Positions 1-9,846 of a DNA stretch of 64,000 bases are shown here, piece after piece. Every line of letters starts with the position of its first letter. The first letter of the stretch is position 1. Both the position numbers and the translations under genes were made by a program. The notes below the pieces were generated by a model. That model worked only from the letters and a program-made list of their open reading frames with translations. It was not told the DNA's origin and searched no databases. This DNA comes from CADEED01 sp036274075. Its GTDB lineage: Bacteria > Pseudomonadota > Gammaproteobacteria > Steroidobacterales > Steroidobacteraceae. The DNA is taken from positions 38,496-102,495 of the forward strand of contig DASUGK010000115.1 of assembly GCA_036274075.1 (NCBI GenBank). Reading direction: 5' to 3'.

Positions 1-2
1 CG

Positions 3-623
3 CCAATCGAGGAGTTGATCCACGCCCTGACGGCGGGGCTGGGCATCATCGCCTGCGCGGTCGCCATTCCGTGGCTGGCCTGGGTCTCGGCCGGCGATGC
101 GGCGCGCATGGTCGCCGCGCTGGTGTTCGGGGCCAGCGCCCTGGCCATGTTCGTCACCTCGGTGGTCTACCACGCGGCGCGCGCGCCGGAACTCAAGCTG
201 GTGCTGCGCAAGTTCGACCACGCCGCCATCTATCTACTCATCGCGGGCACGTACACGCCGATCACGCTGGTGGCCATGCGCAATACCTGGGGCTGGGTGC
301 TGTTCGGCGCCATCTGGGCGCTGGCGGTGTTCGGCATCGTCGCCAAGACCGCGGTGGGCTTCCGCTTCCCGAAGCTGTCGGTGTTCCTGTACCTCGCCAT
401 GGGCTGGTTATGCATCATCGCCATCCGGCCGGTTGCGGATTCGCTGACCAGCACGGAGCTGGCATGGGTCATAGCCGGCGGCGTGGTGTACACCGCCGGC
501 GTGCCGTTCTACGTGTGGAAGTCGCGCCGCTATACGCACGCCGTGTGGCACCTGTTCGTGCTCGGCGGCGTCGCCTGCCATTTCGCGGCCGTGCTCAGCG
601 TGGTGTCGGCGCCCGCCGGCTGA
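3..623 (+). CDS. trhA: Hemolysin III / TrhA (YqfA) family membrane protein, 5' end missing
   Basis: The reading frame is open from the first bases of the window, so the gene begins upstream and only its last ~206 residues are present. The TTG at position 15 is in frame but is probably internal, because the residues before it (PIEE) fit the usual family opening before the first membrane helix. The protein is a chain of about seven hydrophobic helices. Family marks are the early His in 'YHAAR', the 'FDHAAIYLLIAGTYTP' block and the late His pair in 'HLFVLGGVACH', which in the PAQR/HlyIII superfamily form a metal site. The true function of bacterial members is poorly settled; haemolysis and membrane-energy roles have been proposed. 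It converges on acs with only 3 bp between the two stop codons. Confidence 0.85.
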   Translation, partial: PIEELIHALTAGLGIIACAVAIPWLAWVSAGDAARMVAALVFGASALAMFVTSVVYHAARAPELKLVLRKFDHAAIYLLIAGTYTPITLVAMRNTWGWVLFGAIWALAVFGIVAKTAVGFRFPKLSVFLYLAMGWLCIIAIRPVADSLTSTELAWVIAGGVVYTAGVPFYVWKSRRYTHAVWHLFVLGGVACHFAAVLSVVSAPAG

Positions 624-626
624 ACC

Positions 627-2873
<2,247 letters not shown>

Positions 2874-2945
2874 GGTCCGAGTGTAAACCGAAACGCCTCT
2901 TGGGCAGTCTGAAGGGGACGAACCCGCATACCTGGGAGACTCATC

Positions 2946-3785
2946 ATGCGCTCGACATTCTGGCTGGCCCTGCTGGCCCTGGCCCCCATGGCCGCCATCG
3001 CCTCCGACGACAATTGTAAATTCCGCGCCGACCGCACCGGCGGTACCGATGCCAAGGGCGTGGAAAAAGTGATCATCCGCGCGGGGGCCGGCGACCTCAA
3101 GGTCACGGGGCGCTCGAACGCGGCCCGCATCGAGGCGCACGGCGTGGCCTGTGCGGGCAAGCAGGAAATGCTGGACGCCTCGCAGATCAGCGTGCGCCGC
3201 GAAGGCAACGTGGTCTACGTCGAGACCACCTTGCCGCAGAACGATGACAGCTGGTCCTGGGGCAAGAACGACTACGCCGGCATCGACCTCGATGTCGCGC
3301 TGCCTTCGGGCGTGCCGGTGGACGCGATCGATTCCAGCGGCGACGCAACGCTGGAAGATCTCCACTCGCTGGTCATGCAGGACAGCTCCGGCGACCTGAC
3401 GCTCGCGCGGATCGCGGGCGCGATCGAGGTCACCGACAGTTCCGGCGACCTGCGCATCCGGAACGCGGGCAGCGTGCGGCTGCGCGACAGCTCCGGGGAC
3501 ATCGAGATAGACGCGGTGACGGCCGACGTCGTCGTGCAGATGGACAGCTCCGGCGACATGGAGATCAACCACGTCGACGGCAGCGTGGTGATCGAGCAGG
3601 ACAGCTCGGGCAGCATCCGCGTCGAGAACGTCAAGGGCAATGTCGACGTGAAGTCCGACAGCTCGGGCGACATCTATGCCGCCCGCGTTACCGGCAACTT
3701 CACGGTCAGTGAGGACAGCTCGGGCAGCATCGACCACGACGGCATCGGCGGCCGGGTCACCATTCCAGACAACAAGCAGGACTAG
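2946..3785 (+). CDS. Secreted DUF4097-type beta-ladder protein with DSSGD/DSSGS repeats
   Basis: A 279-residue exported protein. Residues 1-19 are a clear signal peptide ending in 'AIASDD'. From about residue 127 the sequence repeats a DSSGD or DSSGS unit eight times at intervals of roughly 18-20 residues (DSSGDAT, DSSGDLT, DSSGDLR, DSSGDIE, DSSGDME, DSSGSIR, DSSGDIY, DSSGSID), with alternating hydrophobic residues between. This pattern suggests a right-handed parallel beta-helix whose turns stack the SSG(D/S) corners, as in DUF4097/DUF2807 'putative adhesin' families. The aspartates could bind calcium, but that is inference. The gene is followed after 5 bp by the PAP2 phosphatase gene, suggesting co-transcription. 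No enzymatic motif is visible; function unknown. Confidence 0.8.
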   Translation: MRSTFWLALLALAPMAAIASDDNCKFRADRTGGTDAKGVEKVIIRAGAGDLKVTGRSNAARIEAHGVACAGKQEMLDASQISVRREGNVVYVETTLPQNDDSWSWGKNDYAGIDLDVALPSGVPVDAIDSSGDATLEDLHSLVMQDSSGDLTLARIAGAIEVTDSSGDLRIRNAGSVRLRDSSGDIEIDAVTADVVVQMDSSGDMEINHVDGSVVIEQDSSGSIRVENVKGNVDVKSDSSGDIYAARVTGNFTVSEDSSGSIDHDGIGGRVTIPDNKQD

Positions 3786-3790
3786 CGGGA

Positions 3791-4411
3791 ATGGCCATGA
3801 CGGCGCGGGAGCAATTCCAGGGCTGGCACCTGGCGGTGTCGACCATCCTGATGATCGCGGGACTGCTCGGCCTCGATCGTCTGGTGGCCGTGTATTTCCA
3901 CGAGTCCGGTCACCAGGGCGCGTGGCTGTTCGTCCAGGGCACGATCCTGTTCGACACGGTCACCGGCAAGGACATCTCCAAGTTCCTGCCGGGGCTGGTG
4001 CTCATCGCCGCCGCGCTCGTGATGCTGGCGGTGCCGCGGAGCCGCAGGCTCGGCTGGAGCACGCTGTTCGTCGGCAGCGTGCAGCTGCTGGGCACGCTGG
4101 TCACGGGGGTCGCCAAGAACTTCTTCGACCGCCTGCGGCCCTTCCAGGTGCTGGAGCGCGGCGACTGGAGCCACGTGTGGTTCGTGGACGGAACCGCATT
4201 TCCATCCGGGCACGCGGGCTATTACTTCGGCCTGTTCCTGCCGCTGGCGTGGTTGTTCCCGCGCTGGCGCTGGCCGCTGATCCTGGCGCCGTGGTTCATC
4301 GCCATCGCGCGAGTCAACGCGAACGATCACTTCGTGAGCGACGTGGCGGCCTCGATGGTGATCGTCGGCCTGCTGACCCTGTTGATGGCGCGCGTCACGC
4401 GCCAGCGTTGA
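3791..4411 (+). CDS. PAP2-family membrane phosphatase
   Basis: A 206-residue integral membrane phosphatase. The three PAP2 signature motifs are present in order: K-x6-RP as 'KNFFDRLRP' (residues 109-117), 'PSGH' (138-141) and R-x5-H-x3-D as 'RVNANDHFVSD' (174-184). The two histidines are the expected phosphoryl-transfer pair. Five or six hydrophobic helices surround the motifs, placing the active site at the periplasmic face, where family members dephosphorylate undecaprenyl pyrophosphate, phosphatidic acid or lipid A. The substrate cannot be chosen from sequence alone. A second ATG lies two codons in (3797). The 3' end overlaps the convergent exonuclease gene by 17 bp. Confidence 0.9.
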   Translation: MAMTAREQFQGWHLAVSTILMIAGLLGLDRLVAVYFHESGHQGAWLFVQGTILFDTVTGKDISKFLPGLVLIAAALVMLAVPRSRRLGWSTLFVGSVQLLGTLVTGVAKNFFDRLRPFQVLERGDWSHVWFVDGTAFPSGHAGYYFGLFLPLAWLFPRWRWPLILAPWFIAIARVNANDHFVSDVAASMVIVGLLTLLMARVTRQR

Positions 4412-5294
4412 GCGGCAGGAGCGCCAGGCGTTCGGCCTGGCGGCGCAGCATCGGCCCGAAATTGTGGCGGTCGAAGAATTCGGTGAGCGCGGCGATGTCC
4501 GGCGTGCGCCGCGCCAGCTCGGGATGCGCGATCTCGAGCGGCATGTCGCAGGCGATCTCGGTGAGCCGCCGCGCGAGGAACGCCGCCTCGCGGTGTTCCA
4601 GCAGTTTCGCGGCGAGTTTGCCGGCGCCGCGCACGGGAATTTTCGCCACCTCGTCGAGGTTGTCGTAGAGCTCCTCGAGCGAGGCGAATTCCTTCATCAG
4701 CGCGGCCGCGGTCTTCGGGCCGACGCCGGGCACACCCTTGATGTTGTCGACGCTGTCGCCCATGAGCGCGAGGAAGTCCGCGAAGCGCTCTGGCGCCACG
4801 CCGAACCGTTCCTCGATCTGGTGGTAGCGATAGTGCGCGTTGTCGGTGTAATCCCAGTACACGTCGCCGTCGCGGATCAGCTGCGCGAAATCCTTGTCGC
4901 GCGTGACCAGCGTGGCCGGCAGCCCTGCGCGCCGGCAGCGCGTCATGAGCGTCCCGACGATGTCGTCGGCTTCGTACTCGGCGTGGCTGAACGCAGGCAC
5001 GCCGACGTGCCGGCAGAACTCGCGGCAACTCGCGAACTGCACCTTGAGATCCGCGGGCGGCGGCTCGCGATTGGCCTTGTAGGCCGGGTAAATCTGGTTG
5101 CGGAACGAGGTCGTCAGGCTCTCGTCGAAGGCCACCGCGATGTAATGCGGCCGGGCGCGTTCGATGAGGTCGCCGAGGAATCGCGCGAAGCCGAAGGTGG
5201 CGTGCGCAGGCTGCCCGTCGCGGTCGGTCATGTCGGGTGGCATCGAGTAGTACGCGCGGAACACGTACACCGAGGCGTCGATGAGATAGATCAC
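4395..5294 (-). CDS. Stand-alone 5'-3' exonuclease / flap endonuclease (Pol I N-domain type)
   Basis: A 299-residue protein of the FEN/XPG family, corresponding to the 5' nuclease domain of DNA polymerase I or to E. coli ExoIX (Xni), with no polymerase part. Metal-binding acidic residues are visible in 'LIDASVYVFRAY', 'AFDES', 'EYEADDIVG', 'VTRDKDFAQLI' and 'LMGDSVDNIKGVPGVGPKTA'. The last includes the helix-hairpin-helix that grips duplex DNA. 'YPAYKANRE' is the conserved arch segment. It starts with GTG at 5294. It should remove 5' flaps or RNA primers. Family and general activity are secure; its share of the work relative to Pol I is unknown. The gene converges on the PAP2 gene. Confidence 0.9.
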   Translation of the reverse strand: MIYLIDASVYVFRAYYSMPPDMTDRDGQPAHATFGFARFLGDLIERARPHYIAVAFDESLTTSFRNQIYPAYKANREPPPADLKVQFASCREFCRHVGVPAFSHAEYEADDIVGTLMTRCRRAGLPATLVTRDKDFAQLIRDGDVYWDYTDNAHYRYHQIEERFGVAPERFADFLALMGDSVDNIKGVPGVGPKTAAALMKEFASLEELYDNLDEVAKIPVRGAGKLAAKLLEHREAAFLARRLTEIACDMPLEIAHPELARRTPDIAALTEFFDRHNFGPMLRRQAERLALLPLNAGA

Positions 5295-5360
5295 GTGCGG
5301 ATGGTAACGGCGGACTCCGAAAGCCGCACTTCCATCGCGTCCGGCTGCCCGGACACGCGC

Positions 5361-6083
5361 TCAGCCGGTGAGTGCCACCTGCCCCATGCCGCCGGGAATG
5401 GCGCTTTCCAACGGCGCGGCCTGGCGCCGCTCGGCGCGCTGCACGGCCGCGTCCACCATGGTCGCGAACAGCACCGCGGTGTCGTCGAGGCTCTGCGTCG
5501 CCAGCCCGAGATCCCGCGGCCGGCGCACGATCTGCTGGCAGCAGCTGGAAACCTGGTTGTCGCGCACGCTGTCGACCACGGATCCTTCCGCGAGCGCGCG
5601 CAATGCCTTGTCGGTGACTCCGCCCCGCAACGAAGCCTGGTGCCACAACGGGTAGAGCACGCGCGGCATGCGCTCGAAGAACCACAGGTAGCCCACGAGT
5701 CCCACCGCGGCACGTTCGACCAGCTGGTAGTGGGCGTACGCGGCCAGCGCGATGGTCTGTGGCAGCGGCGTGAGTGACACGCTGTCGAGCGAATTCAGCC
5801 CGAGCGAGCGCAGGTCGTCGAGAAACGAACGACCCTGGTGGAAGGCCAGCGCGGGAACGGACAGCAGCTCCTGCCAGGCGCTCCAGTCTTCGGCCGGAAC
5901 GACGTCGGCGGCGATCTCGCGCAGCCGCGAGTGCACGTTGATGACGTAGTTGAGCTCGAGGAGAAGTTGCCGATGTGTCGCCGCGCCGAGCGCGTTGCCG
6001 CGAAACCACTCCATCGTCCCGGCCAGCGCCGAGGACCGCGTGAGAACGTCGAACTCGAGCGAGAAAACGTCGGCGCTGTTCAT
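5361..6083 (-). CDS. Hypothetical all-helical protein
   Basis: A 240-residue protein, ATG at 6083, with AAGGG directly upstream but close to the start. I do not recognise it with confidence. It has no signal peptide or membrane segment and appears entirely alpha-helical, with long amphipathic stretches such as 'QLLLELNYVINVHSRL' and 'YAHYQLVERAAVGLVGYLW'. Length and texture are reminiscent of the haem-oxygenase/TenA-like helical fold used by small redox enzymes, but the metal-ligand pattern is not clear, so this is only a guess. It lies in the same direction as the exonuclease gene, 66 bp upstream of it, and diverges from the first CHAT gene. Confidence 0.6.
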   Translation of the reverse strand: MNSADVFSLEFDVLTRSSALAGTMEWFRGNALGAATHRQLLLELNYVINVHSRLREIAADVVPAEDWSAWQELLSVPALAFHQGRSFLDDLRSLGLNSLDSVSLTPLPQTIALAAYAHYQLVERAAVGLVGYLWFFERMPRVLYPLWHQASLRGGVTDKALRALAEGSVVDSVRDNQVSSCCQQIVRRPRDLGLATQSLDDTAVLFATMVDAAVQRAERRQAAPLESAIPGGMGQVALTG

Positions 6084-6128
6084 CCCTTGGCCTGTGGTCG
6101 TGGCGCGGCAAACTGGTCTTGCCTATGT

Positions 6129-6214
6129 AGTGTCACGAGTTCAGGGTTTCTCTCACTTGGCGCTGTCATAACCACAAACTATTTTCAATCAAAGACTTAC
6201 TACAAACCCTGCCT
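6129..6214 (+). promoter_or_regulatory. Duplicated upstream control region, copy 1
   Basis: Two blocks here recur in front of the second CHAT gene. Block A (6129-6156, beginning AGTGTCACGA) matches 9688-9715 at 23 of 28 positions. Block B (6194-6214, GACTTACTACAAACCCTGCC plus one T) is identical to 9751-9771. Block starts are 65 bp apart here and 63 bp apart in copy 2, while the sequence between them differs. Conservation of two islands at fixed spacing in noncoding DNA suggests a shared promoter or operator rather than leftover duplication. I cannot assign a -10/-35 pair. Confidence 0.6.
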
Positions 6215-6288
6215 CCATTCTCCAATTCCGTTGCAGCGTGACGCAGGTGCCTGTAAACATTGGCGTTGCAACAAGGGGACTCGAGGTC

Positions 6289-9200
6289 ATGCGCGCCTGC
6301 GCCGGCGCCGAAAACGCCAATAAAAAACGCCTGCGCGCATTGTTCCAGACACTGTGTACCGCCTGGGTGCTGTGCCTTTGTGCCTGCACCGGAAGCTTCG
6401 AGACCGAACCACTCGTCGAATTCTCCACCGAGGTGGTGGTCGGCGGCGCGCAGCCGCATTCCATCGCCCGCCAGCTGGACGCGGGTACATGGCTGCTCGA
6501 GGTCCGTGAACGCGATGTCGACCTGCGCGTGAAGGTGGAGGCCGGCGGGGCGCGCACCGAACTCGCCGATGCCTTCCTGCGCCACGGCGTGCACCGCATG
6601 GTAGTTAGCCTGCCGGAACGGTCGCGGTTCGAAGTGACGCTGGTCAGCACCGACCAGCGCGAGTGGAAGGGCGCCGCCGCGGTACGCATCCTGCGCTGGC
6701 CCGCGAGCGAGCCGGATGCGGAGCCCGACCACCGCCTGCTCGGATTCCGCGCACTGGGAGAAGGCAGCGCAGTCGCCGCGCAGGACAACGCCGGGGCGTG
6801 GCGCTCGGCGCTGGGTCCGCTGCGCGAGGCCGAGCGGCAGTTCCAGGCGGCCGGTGACATCCAGTCGCTGGCGGAGGCGGAATACCAGCGCGCCTGGATC
6901 GAGCTGGGACTGCTGCACGACCACGGCGCGAGCCGCCGGACCGCGGCGTCGGCCCTGGCCCATTTCCGCCACAGCGGCGACGCGGTGGGCGCGCATCGGG
7001 CAGGAGTCCTGCTGGGCCAGGCGGAATTCGGCGTGGCCGCGAACATGGGACCGCGAGTGCGGCGCACCGAACAACTTGCGCTGCTCAACACGGCGGCGCG
7101 GCGCATGACCCAGGCGCTGGTGTTCTTCGAAAGGCGGGACCTGCAGTCCGATGTCCTGGCCGCGATGGGCTGGTCGCGCACCCGCGAGAAGCTGCTGGGA
7201 CGTTGCGATGAGAACGTCACGGTCCACGAAAACATCCGCCAGCGCGCGCGGGCGCGCGGCGATCGGTACTTCGAGGCGGTCGCCGCGATGGACCTCGGCG
7301 ACATCGCGCAGCGGCGCGGTGATCTGGTGCAGGCCGCTGCGCTGTACGAGGGTGCGCTGCCGTCGATCGATCGCGACCGCAACCCGGAGTTGTACGCGAG
7401 GTTGATTTCCCGGCTCGGGACCGCGCTACTGGCGCGCGGTGAATTCGACCGGGCGCAGGCGCTCCACTCGGAAGCCCTGGGCGTGTTCTCTGCGCGCGGT
7501 GACGACAGCGCGATGGCGCGCGAACTCGTCGCGCTGGCGTCGCTGCGGTTGAGTACCGGGAGCGTGGAGCGCGCCCTGCACATCGTCCAGTCTGCGCTGC
7601 CGGTGTACGAGAGCACACGCGACCTGGAAGGCAAGGTCTCGGCCCTGCAGGTCGCCGGCAACGCCGCCGCCGCACTCGGGCGACACGAGCAGGCCCTCGG
7701 GTACCTGCGCACGGCCGAGCGCCTCGATCGCCACGGTTCCAGCGTCGATCGCACACGCGTGCTCATCGCCCGTGAAATGCGCCTGCTCGGCAACCTGGGC
7801 GGCGCGGAAGAAATGCTCGCCAAGGCGCTGCAGACGCGGAACGAGGCGGTGCACGCAGACACGCTGGCGGAACGCGCGCAATTGCGCATGCACCAGCTGC
7901 GGCAACGCGAAGCCCTCGCCGACCTGCGCGCCGCCGACGCGCGTTACTCGCAGCTCAAGCTCGACTTCAGGCGCATCGAGTCGAGCTCGGCGCTGTCGCT
8001 GGCGCTGCTGGATGCGGGTGACATCCCGGGCGCGGGCAAGGCTGCCGACATCGCGGTGGCCTTGGAACGCCGCATCCGCGCCAGGGCCTCCAACCCCGAG
8101 ATGCGGGCGCGTTTCCTGTCGGCCAGTTACTCGCCCTACGAAGCGCGTATCGAGGTCGACCTCGCCGGTGCGACATCCGATCGCGACGCGGTGTGGCGCG
8201 CCTTTCGCACGGCCGAGGCCGTGCGCGCGCGATCGCTCGCCGACCGGCTGGCGCAGACCTCGCGCGGCCCCACGCGACGCGACGCCGAGATCGACGGGCT
8301 GCGACAGACCATGGCGTCGCTGCAACTGGATCTCGACAGGATGTCGGAGGACGGCGTCGACGCGCGGGCACTGATGGAGACGCGGCGGCGCATCGACGCC
8401 ACGCAGGCGCGCCTCGAGGCACGCCTGCTGCGCCAGGATGGCGTGCAGGCATCCATCCAGACCGGCATTCCCGAATCGCGTGCCTCGGCGCAGTCGCTGC
8501 TGCCCGATGACGCGGCCGTGCTGGCGTTCTTCGTGGGCGAGCGCCGCTCGCATGGCTGGCTGCTGACCCATCGCGAGCTGCGGCACGCGGTGCTGCCCGG
8601 GCGCGCCGTGCTCAACGAGCTCGTCGCGGCCACCATCTCGCAACAACGCGCGACGGTGAAATCACCGGCGGTGAACGCCTTCACGCCGATGCTGGATTCA
8701 CTGCTGCAGGGCGTGGCCGCGAAGCGGCTGCTGATCCTTCCCGACGGCCCGCTGCACGGCATGCCGTTCGCGACCATCCCGCTGCCGCGCGGAACGTCGC
8801 GGGAGCTGCTGATCGACCGGTTCGTGATCGCCGGCGCGCCTTCGCTCGCCGTGGCACTGCGTCCGGCGCCGCGGCACCGCGATGACGGGACGCTGGTGGC
8901 GGTGATCTCCGACCCGGTCTACACCTCGGACGACCGGCGGCTGACCGTCGCGACCGGAGACGCGGCATTGTTCCGCGGTGACGACGGCGAGTCGCACCGC
9001 CTGGCGCGCCTGCCCTACTCGGCCATCGAGGCGCGTTCGGTGATGCGCGTCTTCGACGGCGCGCGCATCATCGCGCTCAACGGCTTCGACGCCACCGCGC
9101 GCCGCGTGGTCGCGCTGCCGTCGAAGGATCTCGACGTGCTGCATTTCGCCACGCACGCCGTGATCCGCGAGGACGCACCGGAGCAGTCCGCGCTGTTCCT

Positions 9201-9573
9201 CAGTGAATACGCCGCCGACGGTTCACCGGTGGCCGCGGACCGCCTCACCGCCGACGACATCACGCGCAGCGGCCTGCGTGCCGACATCGTGGTGCTCTCC
9301 GGCTGCGCCACCGGCGATGGCCGCGAGCTGCGCGGCGAAGGCGTGCTCGGGCTCACCTACGGCTTCCTCGCCAATGGTTCCAATACCGTCGTGGCATCGT
9401 TGTGGCCGGTGGAGGACGCGCTGACCGCGCGGTTCATGGAAGAGTTCTACACGGCGTACCGTGCGACGGGACACGCCGCCGAGGCGTTGCGCGCCGCGCA
9501 ACTGCGCGGCCGCAACAAGACCGGGCCCACCGTCTGGTCGAGTTTCGTGGTGCGGTCCAACAGCCTGCCCTGA
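6289..9573 (+). CDS. TPR-CHAT protease-like lipoprotein, copy 1
   Basis: A 1094-residue protein. I chose ATG 6289 because AAGGGGA lies about 10 bases upstream; an in-frame GTG at 6238 is possible. Residues 1-33 look like a lipoprotein signal, with Cys33 in 'CLCAC' as acylation site, so the protein is probably anchored outside the cytoplasm. A beta-rich segment (about 45-145, 'LLEVRERDVDLRV') is followed by helical tetratricopeptide-like repeats (about 170-590), a charged helical linker, and a C-terminal CHAT domain. The CHAT caspase-like dyad is intact: His956 in 'HFATHA' and Cys1006 in 'LSGCATGDG', followed by 'GEGVLGLTYGFLANG'. CHAT domains in separase, gingipain-like and Craspase proteins are cysteine proteases, so proteolysis is likely, substrate unknown. 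Its paralogue follows directly. Confidence 0.9.
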   Translation: MRACAGAENANKKRLRALFQTLCTAWVLCLCACTGSFETEPLVEFSTEVVVGGAQPHSIARQLDAGTWLLEVRERDVDLRVKVEAGGARTELADAFLRHGVHRMVVSLPERSRFEVTLVSTDQREWKGAAAVRILRWPASEPDAEPDHRLLGFRALGEGSAVAAQDNAGAWRSALGPLREAERQFQAAGDIQSLAEAEYQRAWIELGLLHDHGASRRTAASALAHFRHSGDAVGAHRAGVLLGQAEFGVAANMGPRVRRTEQLALLNTAARRMTQALVFFERRDLQSDVLAAMGWSRTREKLLGRCDENVTVHENIRQRARARGDRYFEAVAAMDLGDIAQRRGDLVQAAALYEGALPSIDRDRNPELYARLISRLGTALLARGEFDRAQALHSEALGVFSARGDDSAMARELVALASLRLSTGSVERALHIVQSALPVYESTRDLEGKVSALQVAGNAAAALGRHEQALGYLRTAERLDRHGSSVDRTRVLIAREMRLLGNLGGAEEMLAKALQTRNEAVHADTLAERAQLRMHQLRQREALADLRAADARYSQLKLDFRRIESSSALSLALLDAGDIPGAGKAADIAVALERRIRARASNPEMRARFLSASYSPYEARIEVDLAGATSDRDAVWRAFRTAEAVRARSLADRLAQTSRGPTRRDAEIDGLRQTMASLQLDLDRMSEDGVDARALMETRRRIDATQARLEARLLRQDGVQASIQTGIPESRASAQSLLPDDAAVLAFFVGERRSHGWLLTHRELRHAVLPGRAVLNELVAATISQQRATVKSPAVNAFTPMLDSLLQGVAAKRLLILPDGPLHGMPFATIPLPRGTSRELLIDRFVIAGAPSLAVALRPAPRHRDDGTLVAVISDPVYTSDDRRLTVATGDAALFRGDDGESHRLARLPYSAIEARSVMRVFDGARIIALNGFDATARRVVALPSKDLDVLHFATHAVIREDAPEQSALFLSEYAADGSPVAADRLTADDITRSGLRADIVVLSGCATGDGRELRGEGVLGLTYGFLANGSNTVVASLWPVEDALTARFMEEFYTAYRATGHAAEALRAAQLRGRNKTGPTVWSSFVVRSNSLP

Positions 9574-9687
9574 ACGCGCGCGGCCGGCAGGCCCCCTAAC
9601 TACCTGGAACCGGCGGGCCCGGGCGGGCGCTCGCGGCCGGGAGCCGCGTCGCCCCGGCCGCCCAAAACCCGGCGGCCATTCGTTATA

Positions 9688-9771
9688 AGTGTCACGACTT
9701 CGCGATTTCTCCCACCTGCAACCGCAGGCCGCGAAGATTTTTTCTCGCCGGACTTACTACAAACCCTGCCT
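9688..9771 (+). promoter_or_regulatory. Duplicated upstream control region, copy 2
   Basis: Second copy of the two-block element described at 6129-6214: block A at 9688-9715 and the identical 21-bp block B at 9751-9771. From block B the distance to the likely ATG of the following CHAT gene (9847) is 75 bp, and the matching distance in copy 1 is 74 bp. An in-frame stretch reading 'VPVN' exactly 42 bp before each ATG is also shared, so the duplication covers the whole leader. Confidence 0.6.
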
Positions 9772-9846
9772 ACGAAATCGACGCTCAATTGCGGCACAAT
9801 GCCTGTGCCAGTCAACACTTACCCCCGCCGCGGGGGGTCCGCTTGC

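Noticed and set aside
3324..3760. A CRISPR-like or tandem DNA repeat in the DUF4097 gene
   Set aside because: The periodicity is at protein level (DSSGD units) with changing codons; the DNA units are not identical.
6166..8646. Several long minus-strand frames opposite the first CHAT gene
   Set aside because: Composition is typical of shadow frames, and the plus strand has a full recognisable TPR-CHAT protein.
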